A DNA stretch of 64,000 nucleotides from Ectobius pallidus (GCA_964059195.1 CAXKWD010000006.1:13012530-13076529); one strand, 5' to 3'. Positions 35,277-46,712 are shown, numbered from the stretch's first letter. The notes: a model not told the origin generated them from the letters alone. A program made the numbers and translations.

Positions 35277-35817
35277 TTAATCACACGGTGTTTGTTACAG
35301 AAATTAAACTCCTTCAAATACAACAGTTTCTGGACAGGCAGGAGTGTGCTCCCAGGAAGTAACAACTTCGGAAAATGGCGGTTTATACCAAGGTTCTTAA
35401 AATACTAAAGGTTAGTCCACTTGCCACCCTGAGCGGTCATTGGCTGCGGGATGTGACGTGGCTAGGATGTCAGGCAGCCCCTTTCTCATAAGAAATGAAT
35501 GGAGAACAGATGGTTTTTAACCTTTATTATTTAATTACAGGCAGCAACTATCAAGTGTTCTAACATGCCAACCCACAGTATAAGAACTGATCTATTAGGC
35601 TGTGTGGTAGAAATTGTAAAAAACGATCGGGTTTGGTTTAAAAATCGTAGTTATTGAAGCTGTTTTTACAGGCTAAGATCACATCTGCATGTGATGTTAA
35701 GATAATATGAATGTATTGGAGTTTCATGAGACTATAACACAGGACTATTTCTAATGTTCTTATTCGAAATAGGCAGGAAATAAGAACCACATTTTTAAAT
35801 TAATTTTAATACTTCAT
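35277..35817. other. Upstream region of the 12-finger gene
   Basis: Probable 5' UTR and promoter region. It contains aggaagtaacaacttcggaaaatggcgg, with an Ets-like ggaagt core, but no TATA box is obvious. No other gene is seen. Confidence 0.3.
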
Positions 35818-36298
35818 ATTAAAATACGTCCACCGCTGTGGCTCAGGAGATGCGTTCAATCCTCTCACGCAGCGGGCCCGGGTTCGATTCCTGGTCGGGA
35901 CATTTACCTAGGCGAGGTTTTTTCCGGGGTTTTCCTTCACCTTTGAGACAAATGTCAGGTAACTTTAGGCCCTTGTGGTCCCCGGATATCGTCTGGCCGT
36001 CATTATCATCTTCATCCCCATCCTCGCCTTGTTCTGCGTGAGTGTGTGTGTGAATGGTGTGTACCGTCCTATGTGTTCGTGTTGTCTCGGAGGTGGCCCC
36101 GCGTTGGGCTGATCAGTCATCGGGGGAGGCCATCCATGTCCTTGTCTGGTCAAGAAAGTATGTATGTGATTCAAAGATAATCCCTCTCCCGACAGGTCGC
36201 GGCCCTGTAAGGCCCGGGCGGCTTGGGTCGCTTAAATCCTAAAAGGGAGAAGTAAAACTACGACAGAGGGAAGAGAGGGAGGGAGGGATTAAAATACG
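35818..36298 (+). repeat. tRNA-derived SINE with perfect 11-bp target duplication
   Basis: The body 35829-36287 begins with a tRNA-like head (A-box region tggctcaggagatgcg, B box gggttcgattcc), continues with a long unique body, and ends in a purine tail (gagagggagggaggg). The 11-mer attaaaatacg flanks it exactly (35818-35828 and 36288-36298). It differs in body and tail from the SINE at 8704-8959. Confidence 0.88.
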
Positions 36299-36476
36299 GT
36301 AGGCATAAGTTATAACTATTTATAAACTACTTGCAGGAAAAAAATCTATACAGTACTAATTACAATTAGGCCTATATTAGTTACTAAATTGCCATAAGGT
36401 AATGTATCTAGTATGTACTCTTTCACTGAACAAGGGAAGTATTTCTATACCACACACCAACTCGTTTAATTTGAAG

Positions 36477-36660
36477 GTATTTAATGACAGCCATGTAATC
36501 TTCGCCGGTGAGCCGGAATTTTCTCCCTCAGTAGAGGGAGCCTGTAAATCTATAGAGACAAAGGTCTGTTTCATTTATGCCATCGACCTGGAACGGGATA
36601 GAACCCACGACCATGGGCACATAATTCTCCTCCTAGGCTTACTATGTAGCAATCATTATG
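36477..36660 (-). repeat. Diverged tRNA-derived SINE, same family as 8704-8959
   Basis: The minus strand has a B-box-like gggttctatccc. The following segment shares gatggcataaatg, tagattt, gggagaaaattcc, caccgg and a cattaaata tail, in order, with the SINE at 8716-8947. Confidence 0.55.
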
Positions 36661-38250
36661 ATTGTTATATCACTAGGTATCACAGTAATTTATATTGATA
36701 TATAGGTTATAATAAAACATTTGTTGATGTATGACAAGATTTAACGTGACTTTATTCATAGACTACTAAAGACTTGTCATGTCTAAAAATATTTACCCAT
36801 CCAAACTACACAACTGAAATTTTTAGCAAGATATTACATGACAACCATTATAAAGTTTGCATTAAATTATATTAATTACATTTAAATACATATTTCTGAT
36901 ACATGCACACTACTTCCAATAATATATTATATAAATAAATACAGTAAGTTATTAATTACATTAGTTGTGACATTATCTAGAATAAAGGCTTTTAATCACT
37001 AAAACAAATACATTACTAAGTAGCAACACATTACTTCCTGTAAATCATGGAATCTATATTGAAGCCTTCAATATTAATTAGGCCTATATTATTTGTTGAA
37101 TTGTGAATGGAGGTCAGTAGAATATATAAATTTCTACTTTCTGCAGTAGACCTATTAGAATTAGTCTATAAAACAATGAATAATAACAATAACATCAATT
37201 AACAGAAGTTACTAAGGTATTTACACATACAACTAATTGAGTTAATGTAAACTTATTTCTATTCAATCTTATTTACAATAATTCCTCATATGAACTAAAA
37301 GTTATAGGCTATACATTATTCTCGTGTCTCAGCAAAAGAAAATAACTGTATGGCTCTCCCTCTGACCCTGTCAACCTTGTGAGGTCACAAGACAAAACCG
37401 CGGGGTTTGGAGAAAGTTTGAAAACATATTTTATATTTACTGCAAGTAGTTTATAAATAATTATAACTCTCAGTTTTTTAAACCGTGCATAGAATGACTA
37501 AGAAATGATGAACACGCTCTACATTAAAGTCAATTGATAATAATTATTTACAGTATTATGATATTAATAACGGTAAAGCTGTAGTTAGTGAAGGATTAAG
37601 AAAAAAAATAACATTTCCTCCCTATTTCGAATAACAACGATAGAATAGTCTTGTCTCTTTAAAGTATAATACATTAAGTTAGCTGGACATCATCTGCAGA
37701 CTCAATCTAAACCTCTAAAAACAGCTTCAAAAGATACAATTTTTAAACCAAACCATAAAGACTTTTACTATTTCTCCCACATGGCCTAATAGAACAGTTA
37801 TTATACTTCAGGTTGACATCTTACAACACGAGATACTTGCTGCCTATAATTAAATATTAATTTTTTTAAATCAGCTGTTTTCCATTCACTCTTACGGGTG
37901 AGGGTTGATCTGTCAACCTAATGACGTCACAAGCCAAAACCGCGCGGTTGGAGAAAGTTTGAATACATGGCCAAGTGGCACCCCCGTGGGTTTATACCTT
38001 ATTATTATAAAAATAATATAATGCTAGTAATACTAATCATAATAATGATGACGATGACGGGGACGACGATAAATCATTTAATTAATTTATTTATAGATGC
38101 TAGAGACTTAAATAGTAGGCAATATTATTTATCTGGCTTTACAATGTACTTCAATTTACATATTCCATAACCCAAGATTACACCCTAATTTAATTTTCTT
38201 TCTGCGATTATACCTATCTATCCATAATGATAATAATTAGATGATTATAA
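36661..38250. other. AT-rich intergenic stretch with one direct repeat
   Basis: No gene is seen. A ~58-bp sequence at 37369-37428 recurs at 37910-37968 (shared: ctgtcaacct, gtcacaag, aaaaccgcg, ttggagaaagtttga). Confidence 0.4.
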
Positions 38251-38285
<35 letters not shown>

Positions 38286-38302
38286 TAATAATAATAATAA
38301 TT
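38251..38302 (+). repeat. TAA microsatellite at the 5' junction of an R2/R4-type LINE
   Basis: About fifteen TAA/ATA units with one interruption directly abut the 5'-truncated LINE that starts at about 38303. Confidence 0.8.
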
Positions 38303-38861
38303 GCACTTCTTCAACATCTAATGAGCCAATGGAGACCACTATACACTTAACCAATAATGGGAACACAATCTCCACGGCACAAATCCGTATCAGGTGCGGA
38401 ATATTTCAAGTCCCCTATGGTTCTGTCTGGCATTGAACCCCCTCTCCAATCTGCTCAAAAGAACAAAAATAGGATATCGTATTCAGGACTATAACATCTC
38501 ACACTTATTATACATGGACGAATTGAAACTGTATGCACCAGCACCATCTAAGTTACAACAATTGATACAGTTAGTAGAGAAATTTTCGACAGATATCAAC
38601 ATGAAATTTGGTTTAGAAAAGTGTAAGACTACCAACATAACAAGAGGGTCAAAACTGGAACTGATTGGTTTTACCACTAAAGAGGAGGAAACCACTGAGC
38701 CAATGGAAGAAAATGATATATACAAGAATCTTGGCATCCAACAAACAAAAAGAGTAGAGCATACAATTATGAAAGAAAAACTTATGAAAGACTTTACACT
38801 TAGGCTCCAAAAAGTATGTAACACACATCTATGCAGCAAGAACTTGGTAAAAGCTATTAAC
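38303..38861 (+). pseudogene. R2/R4-type LINE, RT part (left of nested insertion)
   Basis: The plus strand encodes RT motifs: FCLALNPLSNLL, then ISHLLYMDELKLYA (the catalytic MDD appears as MDE, a missing Asp), MKFGLEKCKT and IYKNLGIQQ. Upstream, the GIFQG segment is frame-damaged. The frame runs to KNLVKAIN and is then interrupted by an RTE element. The protein continues at 41199. I place it in the restriction-like endonuclease group because of the C-terminal region. Confidence 0.75.
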
Positions 38862-41198
38862 TTCTTCTTCTTCTTATTCTGCTTCACGGCTTGGACTTTT
38901 CAATCCGTTCCGGCTCCAAATTGTTCTGACCATCTTTTTAAAGGTCTTCCCAGGTTCCTTCTTCCTTTTGGGTTATAATGTAGTGCAGTGTATGGTATTC
39001 TGCTGTTATCCATTCTCTGTACATGTTCCAACCATTTTTTCCTGTTTCTATTTATAGTGTGATTTATTTCTTCTACATTCAATTCTTGTCTTATGTCTGT
39101 ATTATGTTTTCTATCCATTTTAGTGTAACCTGCTATTGTTCTTAGAAATTTCATTTCTGAAGATTGTACTCTGGTAGAGTATTTTTTTGTTATTGTCCAG
39201 GTTTCTGAAGCGTAAGTCAGGGTTGGTATTGCCATTGATTTGTAGAGTTTTATTATTGAGTCTTTGCGTGCTTTATTTTTTAGAGTTCTTTTTAGCGTAC
39301 CTGTTATATAATTAAATTTATTTGCTTTTTCCTCTATATCTTTTTCTCCCTGGTACGAGACATTACATCCTAAGTATTTGAATTGTGAAACTTGTTCAAT
39401 TATTATATCATCTAGAATTATTTTTGATCTAACTGGGTATATTCCTTTAAATGCCATTATTTTAGATTTGTTAGCTGAAATTTTCATACCATATTCAGTA
39501 CTAACTTTGTTTAGACCGTGGAGCATTCTTTGTAAATCATCTTCAATTGTTGCTAATAATATCTGGTCATCTGCGAACAACATGGTTTTTATTTTCACAC
39601 CTGCAACATTTATACCTCCTTTGATTATATTTATCCATTTTCTTACAATTTCGTCAATATAAATGTTAAAAAGGGCAGTTGATAATGGGCAACCTTGTCT
39701 TACACCTCCAATTATATTCACTGGTTCTCTTTTATTTATCATTATTTTTGTGTCAGAGTACATACTTCTAATGTTATCTATCAGGTGTTGGGGTATACCT
39801 CTTCTTTTTAAAATCTTCCATAGCATTGATCTTGATACTTTGTCAAACGCTTTAAAATAATCGATAAATAGCAGGTGTGCTTCTAAATTCTGTTCTCTTC
39901 TTTTTTCAATAATTTGTTTAAGTGCGAATACATTATCAGTGGTACTTCTTCCTTTCCTAAAACCCGTCTGTTCTTCTAGTAGTATGTAATCTATTATCTT
40001 ATTCAGTCTAGAGCTTATTATTCTAGCGTAAATTTTGTAAGCAGCACATAGTAAACTGATACCTCTATAATTCTCAGGTTTCGTTCTGTTCCCTTTCTTA
40101 AATATTGATATTACTTTTGCTATCTTCCATTCTTGGGGGATTTCTTTCCTTTTCCAGCACAAATTATATAAGTATTGCAACCTTTCGTGCAATTTCTTAG
40201 GGGCACATTTCAAGAGTTCTAAATTTATATTATCGATGCCGCAGGCTTTCCTATTTTTACTTTTTATAAGACTTTCATTCAGTTCTTCAATTTCTAAATT
40301 ATCGACCTCTTCTCTATATGGACTATTTATTAATATTTGTTCATCTTCTATTATTTCAGCATTCCATAGTTCTTTGTAATATATCTCTAGTTCTTCATCT
40401 TCAATAGTGTTTATATTTGCTTTATCCTTTTCCATTAAGTTCAGATTTCTAATGAATTTATACACTTTGTCTTGCCGTCCATGCAGGTTATGTTCCATGT
40501 CAGCTATATATCTGTCCCAATGTTCTCTGTTAATTTTTCTTGTATATCTTTTAACTTCTGCTCTTGCTTTATTATAAATAATTCTATTTTGATCTGATTT
40601 GTTATGTAGGTATTGCAAATATGTTTGTTTTTTCTTTTTTATTAAATCTTGTATTTCATTGTCCCATATTCTTAGGCCCCTATTTCGCTTTCTTGGTTTT
40701 TTAGTCCCTATTGTTTCGTACGCTGCTTTTTGCACGATGTCTTTGATAATTTTCCATTCTTCTTCTATATTTTCTTGGTAAACTTTGCTCTGTTCCAAAT
40801 ATCTCATTACTCTTCTTTGATATAGATCCCTTATTGAGACATCCTCTAGAAGTTGTACTTTATAATATTTTTCTTCTTTCTGTGTTTGTGCTTGTTTCTT
40901 CCACTGTCCATACCATTTTGCTTGCAGTTTAATTTTGCTGATCAGCAGAAAATGGTCAGTATGAACATCGCTTCCTCTATACACCCTTGTGTCCGTGATT
41001 AAATTTTTCATTTTTTGATTAACAATAACGTAGTCTATAATTGAGCAAGAGCCTCTTTCAGTTCTTGTATACATATGTATGTCTTTGTGTTTAAAAAAAG
41101 AATTGGTGATTCTCAAACTGTTATAGCTTGTGAAGTTAATCAAGCTATTGCCGTTATAGTTATTTGTGTGTCTTACTTTTACTCAAAAGCTCCAAAGC
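38862..41198 (-). mobile_element. RTE-type LINE, 5'-truncated, inserted with a 13-bp target duplication
   Basis: The 2337-bp insert is flanked by aaaagctattaac at 38849-38861 and 41199-41211. On the minus strand it starts within the APE endonuclease and carries one long open frame. It ends with a short tail of aag units (ttcttcttcttc on the plus strand at 38863). It splits an R2/R4-type LINE. Confidence 0.92.
38900..41143 (-). CDS. RTE-type endonuclease (C-terminal part) and reverse transcriptase
   Basis: The 747 codons are uninterrupted. The start of the frame is the last part of an APE endonuclease (NSLRITNSFFKHKDIH, SIIDYVIVN, DHFLL). A linker, then RT follows: ACGIDNINLELLK, ENYRGISLL, EEQTGFRKGRSTTDNVF, FIDYFKAFDKV, GVRQGCPLSTALF and the catalytic FADDQILLA near residue 518, then FKYLGCNVSY. 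The C-terminus has the RTE-type GRRNLGRPLKRW segment. The frame is open upstream to the truncation point. It is an intact 3' part of a LINE protein that copies element RNA at a nicked target. The first endonuclease half is missing, so it cannot act alone. Confidence 0.85.
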   Translation of the reverse strand: MINFTSYNSLRITNSFFKHKDIHMYTRTERGSCSIIDYVIVNQKMKNLITDTRVYRGSDVHTDHFLLISKIKLQAKWYGQWKKQAQTQKEEKYYKVQLLEDVSIRDLYQRRVMRYLEQSKVYQENIEEEWKIIKDIVQKAAYETIGTKKPRKRNRGLRIWDNEIQDLIKKKKQTYLQYLHNKSDQNRIIYNKARAEVKRYTRKINREHWDRYIADMEHNLHGRQDKVYKFIRNLNLMEKDKANINTIEDEELEIYYKELWNAEIIEDEQILINSPYREEVDNLEIEELNESLIKSKNRKACGIDNINLELLKCAPKKLHERLQYLYNLCWKRKEIPQEWKIAKVISIFKKGNRTKPENYRGISLLCAAYKIYARIISSRLNKIIDYILLEEQTGFRKGRSTTDNVFALKQIIEKRREQNLEAHLLFIDYFKAFDKVSRSMLWKILKRRGIPQHLIDNIRSMYSDTKIMINKREPVNIIGGVRQGCPLSTALFNIYIDEIVRKWINIIKGGINVAGVKIKTMLFADDQILLATIEDDLQRMLHGLNKVSTEYGMKISANKSKIMAFKGIYPVRSKIILDDIIIEQVSQFKYLGCNVSYQGEKDIEEKANKFNYITGTLKRTLKNKARKDSIIKLYKSMAIPTLTYASETWTITKKYSTRVQSSEMKFLRTIAGYTKMDRKHNTDIRQELNVEEINHTINRNRKKWLEHVQRMDNSRIPYTALHYNPKGRRNLGRPLKRWSEQFGAGTD

Positions 41199-42390
41199 AA
41201 AAGCTATTAACACTTATGCAATACCTGTCCTGACCTACTCATTTGGAATTGTCTCATGGTGTGACACTGAGATTGAAAGAATGCAGAGGAAAGTTCGGAC
41301 CACACTCACAAAGTACAGGAGACATCACCCTCGTAGCAACATTTTACATTACCCTGGTCAGAGGGAGGGAGAGGAATCTGTGACATCAATAATTTGCATA
41401 GCAACCAGATAAGTACCTTGAGGGCATACTTCCAACAAAGAAAGTCAAAATCGGCCCTTCATACAAGCATATGCCTGGCTGACGAATCTTTTACGCCTCT
41501 TAACCTCAAAACCATACACCAGGACGAGGAAAGGATTCAAACAACTGAAGAGAAAGTACAGCAATGGAAAAGCATGACTCTACACGGTAGACACCCCAAT
41601 GATCTCAACCGCAATAATGTCGACAAAGATGCGTCGAACGCGTGGCTGAAAAGCGGTAGTCTATACCCGGAGAAAGAAGCATTTCTAATTGCCATACAGG
41701 ACCAAGTCATCACCAGAAACTACCAGAAATTCATTACAAAGAACGCACAAATAACAGACGATAAATGCAGAAGATTCAAAGAGATACCAGAGACCAGGAG
41801 CATGCAGGACACTGTCTCAGACTGACTATCTCCACCGCCATAATCAAGAAGCCAACATACTCCATCAAGAATTGGCCAGCCAAAGAGGTTTATTAACAGA
41901 AAAGCTACCCTACTACAAATATAACCCAGAAATAGTACTGGAATCGGCAGATTTCAAACTGTACTATGATCGCACAATTGTTACTGATAAAACTGTACAC
42001 TACAATACACCAGATATAACACTGCTAGATAAGAAGAAGATAGCATATCTGATTGACAATAGCTGTCCCTATCAGCCACAACCTAAGCAGCACAATCACT
42101 GAGAAGACACAGAAATATGAGCAACTAAAGTGCGAAATTAAACGTATATGGAAGCTAAACGAAGCTCACATCCTGCCAGTAGTAATTTCAACCACAGGTA
42201 TCATTCCGTCAGCCTTGCTACAGAACATCAAAGCCTTGGGATTGGATCCGAATCTGTTTGGAATGATGCAGAAAGCTGTCATTCTGAACACTACACGTAT
42301 TGTGCGCAAATTTGTAGAAGAGTGAGGATGTTTTGGCTATGATCCGCATCTACTCATAGCATCAGCCAAACAGCTGAGAAAATATGACAA
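41199..42390 (+). pseudogene. R2/R4-type LINE, C-terminal part with restriction-like endonuclease
   Basis: This continues the protein broken at 38861: KAINTYAIPVLTYSFGIVSW, then STLRAYFQQRKSKSALH, LHGRHPNDLNRNNVDKDASN, and a degraded CCHC knuckle (DKCRRFKEIPETRS). After stops comes the endonuclease: LYYDRTIVTDKTVHYNTPDI, followed by LID about eleven residues later, matching the PD..D pattern of R2-type endonucleases. The frame changes at about 41400, 41825 and 42055. It ends in a TAA repeat at 42389-42409. Confidence 0.75.
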
Positions 42391-42412
42391 TAATAATAAT
42401 AATAATAGTAGA
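42389..42412 (+). repeat. TAA microsatellite at the 3' end of the R2/R4-type LINE
   Basis: Six to seven AAT units ending in agtag immediately follow the LINE. With the repeat at 38251 they bracket the element. Confidence 0.7.
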
Positions 42413-43600
42413 TGTGAAAGCCTTCGCTAAGGTGATGTCCACATTTAAGCAGTTATTGAAATTAATAGAATTGATTTTATTTTAAATACAGGTTGCTTAT
42501 TACAATCTTTCATTTGCTGCTTTCAGGGTTTCAAGATCATCCCATGTTCGATAGTAATTGATACTAAGCCTACATTATAGTATGGTCAAACAACAAAAGG
42601 ATTTAAATTTTACATCTGTCATTTGCCATAAAATTAAATTAAAGCTTTTAATTTTAAAACAAAAACCTTGATGTAAAGGTCCTTCCATAATACTGTACAA
42701 TCGCATGTTTTGTTTTAGCTCGTGCTCATAAAATTGTTATTAAGACAAAATTCACTTGTAATCCTGCTTATGATAATTCCCCCAACAATATCTTAAATTT
42801 ATTTTTTTATGATTCCAAGTTACAGAAAGGACAACTCTACTAACAAGATAATTTCTGTTGCAGCATTTGCATGTCCATATTCTTCCAAGGAGGCCACAAG
42901 ATATTTTGTCCCAGAAAGACATTGGTCTGGATGCGGATAGGGGGGACCGGTCAATAGAAGAGATGGCAGAAGAAGCCTCCCAATTGAAAGCACACTTTTG
43001 ATATAACATGAAGTTATCTGCATATAAATAATGAAGGAGATGAACTGACACAGGAGCATTCTAAAAGCGAGAAATATTATTTCGGTCTTATAAGCACGAT
43101 GCTCAATTAGTGCAATAATATTAAATTGCTTGGTTTATATTGATAAGTTGATGAGCATACCCTCTATATTATGCGTGGTTTATACCTGGACTCGAAGCTT
43201 ACCTGGAGTCCCATGTTGAAAATATTTTAATAAATTGGCTAATAGTATTTTTGTTTTAAAAAGAATTAATATTTAATTTCACTCAAGGAGTTAACGTCAA
43301 TTTATTTTGCTCTTTTATAAAGCCATATTGTTTACAGAATATACGTAACTCTGGGGTCATTCCAGGGAAACAAATTCTATTTTGCTTCTAAAAAAAATCC
43401 CTGATGATAACGGAAAACAAGTGACAATGAAAGCCGTACCTTTATTTACTAAAATTAATATTATGACAGTTTTTAAATTATACGTAGTTTATAGTAGGCC
43501 TACCTTACATGTGAAGAATAATCTGGAAATTTTACTTATAGATAAGATGTGTATAATTCAGTGGAATTATATGGTTACGGTTATGTGATTATTTAACGAC
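42413..43600. other. Intergenic stretch, nothing assigned
   Basis: A minus-strand frame at 42752-43051 has a WTCKCCNRNY word but no complete zinc finger. No other signal is seen. Confidence 0.3.
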
Positions 43601-43637
43601 GGAGGTGTACTGCAACTTAGGCTAGTGTGCCGGAATC

Positions 43638-44810
43638 TTGGAGCGCAGGATTTTTTTTTATAGGACCTTTTCTTCCGATATAGGTATGGAGTTTAGACTG
43701 GACAAATGTAGAATCCAAACTGTCACTAGAGGATCTTACTCAGCACAAGGGACAAGTTTAAAAGATGAACCCATACAACCATTAGAGGAGGAAGAAGTGT
43801 ACAAGTATCTTGGATTCAAGCAGAGCACTCGTAGGAAACATGCAGAGATCAAGAGAAATGTTACAGAGCAATACCTAGCACGCCTTGACTAAGTACTATC
43901 CTCAAAACTGACAGCTAAAAACCTTACCAAAGCAGTCAATACATATGCCATACCATTACTTACATATTCTTTTGGCGTCATAAAATGGTCCCAAACAGAA
44001 CTTCAATCAACAACTACAAACGAAAACAGCAGTTTCACTTACCCGACACCGAATGCATCATCCTAAATCTGCAACCGAGCGTCTAATTCTTCCGAGATCA
44101 GAGGGTGGTCGGAGCTTTTTATCCATTGTAAATATACACAACAAGCAGATGTCAAGTCTACGAGAATACTTCCACTCCAGAGCTGATGCGTCATGTCTTC
44201 ACCATGTGGTATGCACATCTGACATAAAATATACACCACTCAATCTATCGTCACTGGAAATGCTAGTCCCTGTTTCAACTACAAAGGAGACAAAGGTAGC
44301 AGCATGGAAGCAAAAATCTCTCCATCTATCCTTACGAGCTGGATCAGCCTCATATCGACAAGTCTGCGTCGCACGCTTGGCTGACCTATCCTGGTCTTTT
44401 CCCAGAAACGGAAGGAATTGTTTTGGCCATTCAGGATCAAGTGATAGCCACACGGAACTATCGAAGATTCTCATAGAAATTGCTTGTCCAAATACTTCCA
44501 ATTTTCAAACAACAATAGCTACAAAGATATCAAAATACACAGAACTAGCGATAGAAATACGACGCATGTGGAAGCTAGAATCAGTTACCACAGTCCCAAT
44601 AGTTAGATCATGAGCAGGAGTCATTCCAAAAAGCTTACACAGCTCACTGGCAGCACTGTACCTGCACCACCACACGTTCGTTGAATTGCAGAAAGCTACT
44701 GTTCTCAGCCCATGCCACAATGGAGCAACTTTCATACTACATCAAACTGTACAACATGAAGATCCAAGCCTCAGTTCTGGTGGTATTGAAGAAACAATGA
44801 CATAATTTGT
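43638..44810 (+). pseudogene. Second R2/R4-type LINE copy, decayed, endonuclease partly deleted
   Basis: The order of segments matches the copy at 38303-42390: MEFRLDKCRIQTVTRG, VYKYLGFKQST, TKAVNTYAIPLLTYSFGV, ERLILPRSEGGR, MSSLREYFHSRAD, IKYTPLNLSS. Near 44465-44475 the text jumps from the segment IQDQV.AT.NYR straight to EIACPNTSNFQ. The zinc knuckle and the PD part of the endonuclease are therefore deleted. The end retains VIPKSLHSS and a 3' UTR running to a TAA repeat at 44965. Many stops and frameshifts. Confidence 0.7.
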
Positions 44811-44964
44811 GTAAATGTAAACATTTATTGTATGTGTCCTGTAATTCATAATGTTGTAAATATTTGTAGATGTTGGCAATCTTATAGTTAAGAGGGGGAC
44901 TCCTTGCTTAGGCCGAGTCTGCCCAATATGTTACCGGCATAAGCCGAGCCTACCTAAGTGTCAA

Positions 44965-45020
44965 TAAAAATAATAATAATAATAATTATAATAATAATAA
45001 TATGATAATAATTTAATAAT
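44965..45020 (+). repeat. TAA-type microsatellite after the second R2/R4-type LINE
   Basis: Interrupted aataataat run directly following the 3' UTR of the LINE. Confidence 0.75.
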
Positions 45021-46008
45021 ACTATAAGATAATGATGGTAATATAATGATTAATGATACAGGGATGATGACAAACAAGGAAATAACATTTATACAAACAG
45101 TAATTTCAGAATTCCTTACATAACAGATCTGACTCGTGAGTTTGGAAACCGCATTGATCACGGTCATTGAGATGGTAGGGTTGACACCTGTGTCGATTTG
45201 ACACGGAATGACTCAACTAGAGAATTAGAGAAATACAGGTTAGAATTTAACAAATAGATTAATGCACTTAAAACGACATGTTGTTATGTAATTTAATTGT
45301 ACAAATACAAATCAGAGCTGCCGCACCTAGCGGAGAACTACCGAACTACAATAAACACGTCTCTCTGCTCAGCGAGGTAAGGACCATTTTACAAATTTTT
45401 ACTGCGTCCTTGCCGTTAGCAGTTCAGCGGTGGTATTACACGGCATCTTCCAGTTAAGCTATCTGGAAGTCACGTATCTGGAGGATTTGTCATCAGGTGG
45501 TAATACAGGCCCTAAGGCTTGTATAATGAGGTGTGTCGTTATATTCATAACAGCCCTGAAACGCTTGCCGCCCATAGCAACAAGATTGCGTGTGGGAATG
45601 TCAACTTAAGATCCACGGCAACAACGTTCGTAAGTAGGCCTACCACTAATTAGTTAAGGAGTGCAAAAATTATGATTGAAAACTGGGTCGCGAATACTGG
45701 AAGGTTGAGAAACACTGCCAAGCGGGAAGCTGTAATGAACCATGTGTAGGGAAAATAGAGTCATCCAATAGGCTGATTACATCTTAACAATGAAATTTCA
45801 TTAGGGTCCAAATTATTAGTAAATTGGAGAATGTAATCAGCCTAAAAGAACTAGAATAAAACCTAACAGAATCTATCAAAAATCTTAGTGCTGGAGACGT
45901 AGAAATTACAGGTTTGATTGAAATTTATTGATGAGAACACAGTATATGTTACAAATGTGTTAATCTTATATTAATAGAGTTCTTTACAAATACAAGTGTC
46001 GGTAGGCA
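45021..46008. other. Intergenic stretch with a 14-bp hairpin
   Basis: No gene. A perfect inverted repeat, taggctgattacat at 45769-45782 and its complement at 45831-45844, spans a 48-base loop. Confidence 0.35.
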
Positions 46009-46625
46009 GGGGTGCCCACCCCCACACTTCATGACTCACCCCCCACAACTTCATTGCTCACCCCCCGAACCTGATTGGCTGTCGACAAGGGCGCCGATAT
46101 GATATTTTCTAGGGGGCAATTTTTTTAATTAATTATTTTTTCTCTTTAACTTCTTGGGCCACTTTGTAACATTATATTAATAATATAATAAGTGCAACAA
46201 TCACGTAACCAGAAAATAATTGCGGGGAGGGTCGAAAGTGCCGGGGGTCGGGGGTCCATCCCCAGAAAATTTTTAAATATTGAACTAATGAAAATCACAT
46301 TTGACGCTATTTTAGCACAGAAAAACTAGTTAGGAAATTTGTTTACCGTACCCTAAGACATGCCAATGTAAACAAGAAATTGTTAATTAAGTCGGGTGTT
46401 CACCCCCAGAACATTTTTAAATATGGAACTAATGAAAATCACATTTTACGTTATTTAGCACTCAAAAACTAATTAGCTTGGCAGTTTTTAATTTTAGCAT
46501 ATAAAACGCTAATTTTGCAACAATTTTGAACCCCCCCAGAAAATTCATAAAACGCTAATATTTTGCCCCCCCCCCCAAAATTTCAATGACGCACTCTGCG
46601 ACTTATCCCCCCCGTGGGCACCCCT
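46009..46625. mobile_element. hAT-like nonautonomous TIR element, poly-C rich (copy 2)
   Basis: It begins caggggtgcccac and ends gtgggcacccctg, perfect inverted ends of 13 bp. The interior aligns with copy 1 at 10928-11867 (ctgtcgacaaggg, tgatattttctaggggg, ttgcggggagggtcgaaa). It is about 320 bp shorter but keeps part of the internal duplication. No clean target duplication was found. Confidence 0.75.
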
Positions 46626-46712
46626 GCGGTTGATCTATATTGTATCAGTGTAGTTATACATAAATTAATTTTTAATGAAGATATTTTTTTACCATTTGTC
46701 ACATAGTCACTA

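Noticed and set aside
42752..43059. Possible lola-like zinc-finger exon on the minus strand
   Set aside because: WTCKCCNRNY looks like a first finger half, but the expected His ligands and second finger are missing.
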